A stretch of 64,000 bases of DNA, from contig JAPWDM010000005.1 in the NCBI GenBank assembly GCA_035578155.1, forward strand, positions 25,542,877 to 25,606,876, given 5' to 3'. This DNA comes from Brachynemurus nebulosus (Eukaryota > Arthropoda > Insecta > Neuroptera > Myrmeleontidae). Shown here one piece after another: positions 57,986-64,000 of this stretch. The notes under the pieces are model-generated. The model was not told the DNA's origin and ran no database searches. It saw only the letters and a program-made list of their open reading frames with translations. Every line of letters starts with the position of its first letter. Position 1 is the stretch's first letter. The translations under genes were made by a program, and so were the position numbers.

Positions 57986-60900
57986 TGTAAGTATTACATC
58001 AATGTTGAATTATGAAGTTATTTCTTAATTATAAACTGATTGTGAGTCTTCTCAATGTAATTGTCAATTTTAGAAAAAACATTCTGTATAACAAAGCGAA
58101 TTTCGCGTTACAAAAATTACTTTTTCTCGAAAACCCGTTTATATAGGACGGTTGTTCAAAAACGTATTTTATGTGAATTTTTCAAAAAACTAAATTTTTG
58201 GTAAATTTTTGCAAAAAAAAAAAAAAAAAATTTTGAGGTTCTGGTTGTTCTGGACATCGAACGTGTCTAACTGAAGAGCCCATCCAAGGACTTGGGATTT
58301 CTAACGTTTTTACCAAATTTTATAAAAATAGGATGTTTTGTTAGAAAGTTATCGTGCGGACACTATGACAGTGGGTGTAATAGCTGAATTTTCCATTCGG
58401 AAATTCGCTAAAAAGAAATCCACAGGTATGCAGCATTAATTTACGACAATAAATTAATTGAATGGATATAAAATCCTTTTTGGAATTTTCTCTAAAAATA
58501 AACACAAATTTTCGAAAATGTGTAAAAGGGCAGTATACTTTTATCTGACAGAGTTTAATTAATTTTTGAAAACAATTTGCAATAAATTTTGACCACAATT
58601 TCGATATTATCAATAAACGTCATCTATAATTGTTTCATTGAATGTAATTTTGTTGGAAATTTTTATTACAATTATCCCATATCTCCCCTACTGTACAATA
58701 CTGTATGCCCTGTATGTATATTATTGTTTTGATATTAATTCTCTATGGTTATGGTTGCTTACACGACGCATCTACTAATAAAATAGATGATACTGTATCT
58801 ATGATGTCTGTGTGTCTGTCCTGCTGATGCGTGTTTGTGTAATATCAAGAAATTTTTGATATTAACGAAGCGTGAAAATTGAAAAAACAATAATACCATT
58901 TTAATTTTGAAACAAATATAATAATGACTTGTACTGTACTGAAGAAGATTAATTTTAAGAGGCAGGAAAGAAATTTGAGTTATTACAGCGGGTGGCATGG
59001 TGAGACATGAACTCGGAACTTCAGGTGTCCAAAAGCCAAAAATAACATTTTTCACTAAAATTTATCTATATTACAATATAAACAAAATATTTAGTTTTTA
59101 TGAAAATGGCTGAAAATGTTGAAAACACCAAATCCTTAGATAAATTTTTCAGGAAACTTTTATTTTGCGGCACAAAATAAGTTTTTGTCAAAATTGAAGA
59201 TTCTTCATCACCAAAGAGCCGGGTTGCCAAACTAGACTATTACTGCCAATTAGGCTAATATATTATCAATTGGCGGTTGAATTTTATTGTTAACAACAAA
59301 TAGCCATTTGAGCTTAAAATTTGTTATTTTTTTCTTAAATATCTCTATAAAGTATTTTTTAAAAAGTTTAGGCATTGTCTACTTTTAGGCTACTCGAACG
59401 CCGCTCATCGGTGTTTTCAGAAATCTTGTATTTGATAATCTTATCGAAAGAAAAAAAAACGATCTAGGTAAAATCCCGCTATTATTAAAATAAGTCACGT
59501 AAAGTAAGTTCTGAAAAATTCGCCAGGTTAATACAGAATGCTGCGACAGGGATATTTTAAAACAGAAGGGTTCTACTTGCTTAGCCACTATAATAAGTCC
59601 CTCAGACGCATAACGAGAAATTCAGCTAAACGCTTGTTTTACTCAGTCAAGTAATTGTTTGTATATTATATTATTATTTATTAATATTTAAACAAAATAT
59701 GTATTTACGTCTATAGTTGTTTTTAATGCCATATGTGCATGCATATTTATTTAGTCTACACGTCTAGAGTGCTTTTTGGTGCACTTTAATGTACAAACCC
59801 TTGTTAAATGGTTTGCAGATGGGTTTCTCAGCACTGTTGTTTATAGTTAAAAGCATGCGCCAACATCCGCGCACGCTAATTACAAATCAAAATAAAAGGG
59901 TAACATCGAAGAGGAGAACCGTCAAATATGTATATTGTATATGAAAAATGGCCTAAGTAAGTTCTTTTTTAACGTATTTCGAAATGTTGCCAAAGAAAGG
60001 TGTACAAGGAGTTGAGTGTGGCTGAAAGCAGCCTAAAAGTGTTGGAGTGTATGGCCTGTACGAGGAAACAGGAGCGTTTTCTCAAAACGCTTTTTTTTCT
60101 CAAAAATAGTGACAGGTGAATGTAGAATAAAACCATCACACAAGACAAATATTTTAATTGTATTATTAATTCATCAATATTAGAACACGACATAATACAT
60201 GTAAGTACATTTATGTGTGACAGTATACTTTAATATGCAAATTGAAAGAGACACGTCATACATATGCAATGTAAGAAGAGACACAAGAGAGACACTAAAA
60301 TGCATCACTGTGACGCAATTGTTTTTTAGATCTATTTTATATATCAATCGTGCTGCTAATTCGTAGCTATAATAATGTGTCGGATATGTACCAATGATAC
60401 AACATTCAAAATTATTCCAGTCTCTAATTACTTGATTACAGTGGTTCCCAAAGTGTGTGTCTTAAACGAAAACGGTCATTGAGCGGAGGTGATCAACTAT
60501 AACGCGCTGTAGTCGATCCATTTCGCCCAATGAACGTTTTCGTTTTTTGAGCGTAACATATACAGTTTAACGCTTTAAATGATTAAGACGAGTTAATGCA
60601 ATATGGCGACTCAAAATGCTGTCACCGGTACAGGTGCCGTCATCTGTGACAGATTTTTCGAAATACGGTATAATTCTAAGTAATGTTGAATTTTATCAAC
60701 ATAGTTTAGTAAAATTTATATTTTGCAAATTTCTAGGGTTCACTTTTTTGATGTTGGAATCTCTGATTTTCTTTCTTTTTCTTTTTTGTAACCTTATCTT
60801 AAAAATTTTCTCTTCGGTTAGAATAAAAGGGTTAAGTCTTTAAAATTCAGTTTATGAATTTCAGAGTCATATAAGTTACAGAAGGTCCCAAGCTATAAAG

Positions 60901-62475
60901 TTGTGCCCAATAGAATTTTTAATTTTGGATTAGGACAGTTTGGAAGTTCTACTACACCAAACTTTATCATGTTGAGATCTCTTCATTTTTTTTTTTTTTG
61001 AGGTGCGGCTTCTACTACATAGAACCTAAACAAAAGATTATCACACATAATTATTGTATTGTATTTATTGTGTATGCGGACAGAAAGATAGACCGCGCGT
61101 TGTTTTGTTGTTTCTTTCGCTGAATTTTTAGATGTCATGGTTTGATGAGGTCATTAATAGATCCAACCTCAGCCACGGCACACGACACACGCTAATAATA
61201 TAGAATTAAATAATAGATGGTGGTGGGGAGGAAGTAAGGTGGGGAATATTGGGGAATTTAAGAGTGTGCTGAGTACACTATTAGGTCAATTAAGTAATTT
61301 TTTTAAACATACGTAATTTGATTACTGTTTTACAGTACTTAGATGCTTGAAGATTCGGTTATTGTATCAAATGCAGTTTTATGTTACATTAATTTTTTTT
61401 TCTTCAAACTCGTTTCAAGGAAATTCAAATTTGGTTCGGTAGGAATTTGTTGCTCTTCCCACGCGGAACATATGTCATATAAACAGTGCAGCTCGCGGTC
61501 ACACAGTAGTGTATGTCCATGTTTGGGATTTGATATATATACATATAATCACATCTGGATACATTTTAAAATATGTGGCAACTGAAAGAATTATTTATTT
61601 TTATTAAAAAAGAAATATTTATTAGTGTAAAAAAGTACCTGTTTTGCCTCGTTGAATCACTTCATTAAAGTGCTTGAGTCACTTAACGAAGTGGGTTGAT
61701 ACAGTAGAGAACGAAAAATGTGGAATTCTAAACCTGAAACAATCGAAACTTTCAAAAGTTTCAAACGTTTCTAGAACTTTCCAAGAAAATTTCCAAGAAT
61801 TGCTTAATGGGTTTGTATAGTCTGAAGATACATATTTCCTATTCGAGGAGTGCGTAAGAGAAAAATGGCTGAAAATAGCTGCTAACAATTCAGCAACATA
61901 TAAATCTCTTTTTGTTCCCTGAAAAAATATTATAGCTCCCAAGTAATACCAAGTTTTTGAATATTTTTAGAAATTTTTACAACGCATATAAAATGAATTT
62001 TCTCCCGGATAGAAAACTTTTAGTCTACTTGAACAAAATAAAACAAAAACCTACATAAATAGAAACAATGCATAATTTTTATAAAACCAGCTTACTATTA
62101 CATTGTAGAATTTAGAATCATCTTCACAACATCAAGTAACATTTTTACTACATTTATGTCCATAAATGGTGAAAAATTGTCAACAAACTTTGATGTCTAT
62201 CGATTACAAGTTATTGAACACTTGTTTCTGTAGATCCTGATTGCAAATTAAAAACTAGATCAGTTGATAGGTATGTTTAAATACCTTTTATGTGAATTAT
62301 CTTTGCTAAATAAGTATATAGATATTGTTTTTGTATTGTATTTATGATTTGGAATTTGATTTGAAGAAAAAAACTCTCACTTTTAAGAATTTTTATAGCG
62401 TAACACTTCTTGTTCTTAGTTCTTACCGTTCTTACGCACTATCAAGTACACACATAGTAAAATAAATTAAAAGTA
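57986..62475. other. Gene-less stretch
   Basis: No supported gene is seen. Contains dispersed repeat copy C (58,080-58,415), a stray GAATGCTGCGACAGGGAT fragment at 59,537, and an unpaired hAT-like end CAGTGGTTCCCAAAGTGTG at 60,439. An inverted pair (AACGAAAACGGTCATTG and CAATGAACGTTTTCGTT, 60,466 and 60,529) is also present. Several short open frames (58,341; 58,759; 59,385; 59,969; 61,679) have no recognisable product. Confidence 0.4.
58080..58415. repeat. Dispersed repeat, copy C
   Basis: Shares ACAAAGCGAATTTC, GGACATCGAACGTGTCTAACT-like sequence, CAAGGACTTGGGATTTCTAACG, GTTATCGTGCGGACAC and the end CGGAAATTCGCTAAAA with copies at 46.7 and 47.2 kb. The (TA)n tract of copy B is absent here, so it is a later expansion in that copy. 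Confidence 0.6.
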
Positions 62476-62680
62476 CAGTAGAATTTCGATTAATCAAGGT
62501 TCCGTATTAACAGAGACACAAGTTAGAATAGACAAACAAGATTCGAATATTCAAGCGCATACAAACTGTTACTCTATATTCTTTTATCCCGCTTTTAATT
62601 CATGCTACAGTGTTATCCTAATTTTCACTGGACCGAGGTGATCTCGACCTGAATTAGCTCGGAAAATCAATATTCTACTG
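62476..62680. mobile_element. Pogo/Tigger-like MITE (205 bp)
   Basis: The termini CAGTAGAATTTCGATTAATC and inverted CAGTAGAATATTGATTTTCC are flanked by TA (62,474-75 and 62,681-82). Same general end type as 19,326 and 27,590. No open frame. Confidence 0.8.
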
Positions 62681-62682
62681 TA

Positions 62683-63111
62683 TTTCATACATATATTAAC
62701 ACAAAAAATATAGTTGGTACAATAGAAAAATAGTGTTATGTCCTCAAAGTATTATACAGAGTAGTAATGGTAGCAATAACAGTTTTTCGAGAAACATTAT
62801 TATGCCTATTTTCCCCAATTGAAGAGTAAAATTCTTATACCCACTCTGACTCGAGTTTTTCACCGTCTCATTTTGTCTCACTGTTTCTGAATAATGTTAG
62901 CAGTTTAAGAGAAAAAAAATTATTTAATTATTGTTGTTTAGTACTTGCAGTTGTTTAATTTTTATAGTTTAGGAACGACATTATTGAGAGTGGCATTATT
63001 CCGATGGAGCTATTTAAAATCTATCTCGAAGAAATTGTTTTTGTTGTTTATTTACTCCGGTAAAATCTTGTGTCCACATCACAGTTTTGGTACCATACTG
63101 GTACCTATTCG
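62683..63111. other. Gene-less stretch
   Basis: Nothing recognisable apart from a short unassigned open frame (62,945-63,130) and an inverted GGTACCA/TGGTACC near 63,090. Confidence 0.35.
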
Positions 63112-63411
63112 TTCTCCATTCACACTATAATGCCGCTCTCGGTACGCTTCCAGTTCGGTGTCAGTTCGATAAAAATATCTTTTCATAACAACTGAGTGCA
63201 AACAGAGTGTAGTGGAATCAAAAAAATGTTCACACTATCGGTACAAGTCTGATATCACTCCAATAAAATATTTTCTTTACAATTAGTGGGACCGGGATTG
63301 GACCGCGACTGATACCGTGCTTGGATCGAAACGATATGTGTAAAAATATTTTATAAAACTTAGAGCGTATCGATACCGTACTGAGAGCGGCACGCTAGTG
63401 TGGATCGAGGC
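63112..63411. mobile_element. TIR element (about 300 bp) with CACACTA...GCCGCTCTC ends
   Basis: Left CACACTATAATGCCGCTCTC corresponds to inverted right CACACTAGCGTGCCGCTCTC, with further mirrored GGTACG/CGTACC and ACCGA-type motifs inside. Boundaries are approximate and no target duplication was identified. The right outer sequence reads inverted GCCTCGATCCACACTA, again resembling the GGCCT/ACAC-type termini of other foldback elements here. Confidence 0.55.
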
Positions 63412-63516
63412 TTTTGTTTGAACAGAGTAAGCAATAGAAAAAAGGGCAAAGTCAAACAAAACTTTTTATAATAAATTGTAAATTAATCAACGTAGTTTTA
63501 ATTGGGATTTCAAGAG

Positions 63517-63724
63517 TTTAATGATTTCGTTTTAACCAATTACCCAATGATTTAGGAACCGGATATTCAGGACCCCAATAATTAGAGTTGAATTCCAGAA
63601 AAACAAAAATTCCAAAAAAACAAATTCCAGAAAATTGTTTTTCTGGAATTCAACTCTAATTATTGGGGTCCTGAATATCCGGTTCCTAAATCATTGGGTA
63701 ATTGGTTAAAACGAAATCATTAAA
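63517..63724. repeat. Perfect 90-bp inverted repeat (palindrome) with 28-nt spacer
   Basis: 63,517-63,606 and 63,635-63,724 are exact reverse complements over 90 bp. The spacer itself contains two more partial copies of the inner arm motif (AAATTCCA and AAATTCCAGAAAA). No terminal motif typical of a transposon is evident. Perfect identity indicates a recent event, gene conversion, or an assembly or hairpin artefact. Confidence 0.85.
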
Positions 63725-64000
63725 ATTGTAAATTACTTTTAATACCTATTTTAGTACATAACTATATTGACGTACTGTACAAAGTATAATTAAATGGTCA
63801 AAGGTACAATCACCAATATAATAAATAGGTACAGTAAATTATGTATATATTAAAGTCCACTGCTTCTATTGCAATGTTGACTTCTTGTTAAATCACCGTA
63901 GCTACCGGATTAGTGGCTACTGTAGCCGTGATATAGATAGGATCGACCGGACCCAGTCACGAGTCATAGTGATGTCACGCATAACATTAAATAATAAATA

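Noticed and set aside
60439..60545. A hAT element beginning CAGTGGTTCCCAAAGTGTG
   Set aside because: The left end looks like a hAT terminus but no matching right end or target duplication could be found.

Overview
The window looks like a gene-poor piece of an AT-rich animal nuclear genome, most likely an insect. The base composition is strongly AT-biased. The two clear genes have short spliced introns (about 58-120 nt). The rest is dominated by DNA transposon types common in insects: hAT, Tc1/mariner/pogo-like elements and foldback MITEs. No bacterial or organelle features are visible. I cannot name the species.

Layout. (1) Positions 1-5.6 kb hold the only two genes I recognise with confidence, arranged head to head. 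On the minus strand (3483 down to 1174, continuing off the left edge) are the first five visible coding exons of an axonemal dynein heavy chain of the DNAH3/7/12 type. On the plus strand (4422-5532) is a complete three-exon mitochondrial translation elongation factor Ts. (2) From 5.7 to 17 kb the DNA is a mosaic of transposons: two foldback elements (5.77-6.25 and 6.68-7.49 kb), a small hAT at 8.16 kb, and a Russian-doll insertion at 13.4-16.3 kb, where a hAT copy sits inside a second hAT that itself sits in a satellite-like repeat. (3) Near 17.0-17.4 kb is a possible promoter and noncoding first exon. (4) From 17.4 to 64 kb there is no confident host protein gene, only a few coding-like pockets (26.1 and 53.3-53.6 kb). 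At least 25 transposable-element copies can be delimited by terminal inverted repeats and, often, target-site duplications.

The most interesting structure is at 56,827-57,985. It consists of two 541-bp near-identical arms in inverted orientation, separated by 23 nt and followed by a roughly 29-nt one-sided extension. The whole unit is bracketed by a 14-bp direct repeat. Each arm carries a hammerhead-ribozyme-like motif. That architecture fits a Penelope-like retroelement terminal repeat (pLTR) pair inserted without its coding region. Other notable items are a perfect 90-bp palindrome at 63.5 kb, two copies of a tRNA-derived SINE at 39 kb, and hAT elements built from internal repeats of CAAGACC or ATCGATGTT.

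How parts work together: the dynein and EF-Ts genes share a roughly 0.9-kb divergent intergenic region that could act as a common promoter. The remaining features are mostly parasitic DNA and its decay products, with several elements nested in each other and one inside a dynein intron. All calls come from reading the sequence; no database search was run.
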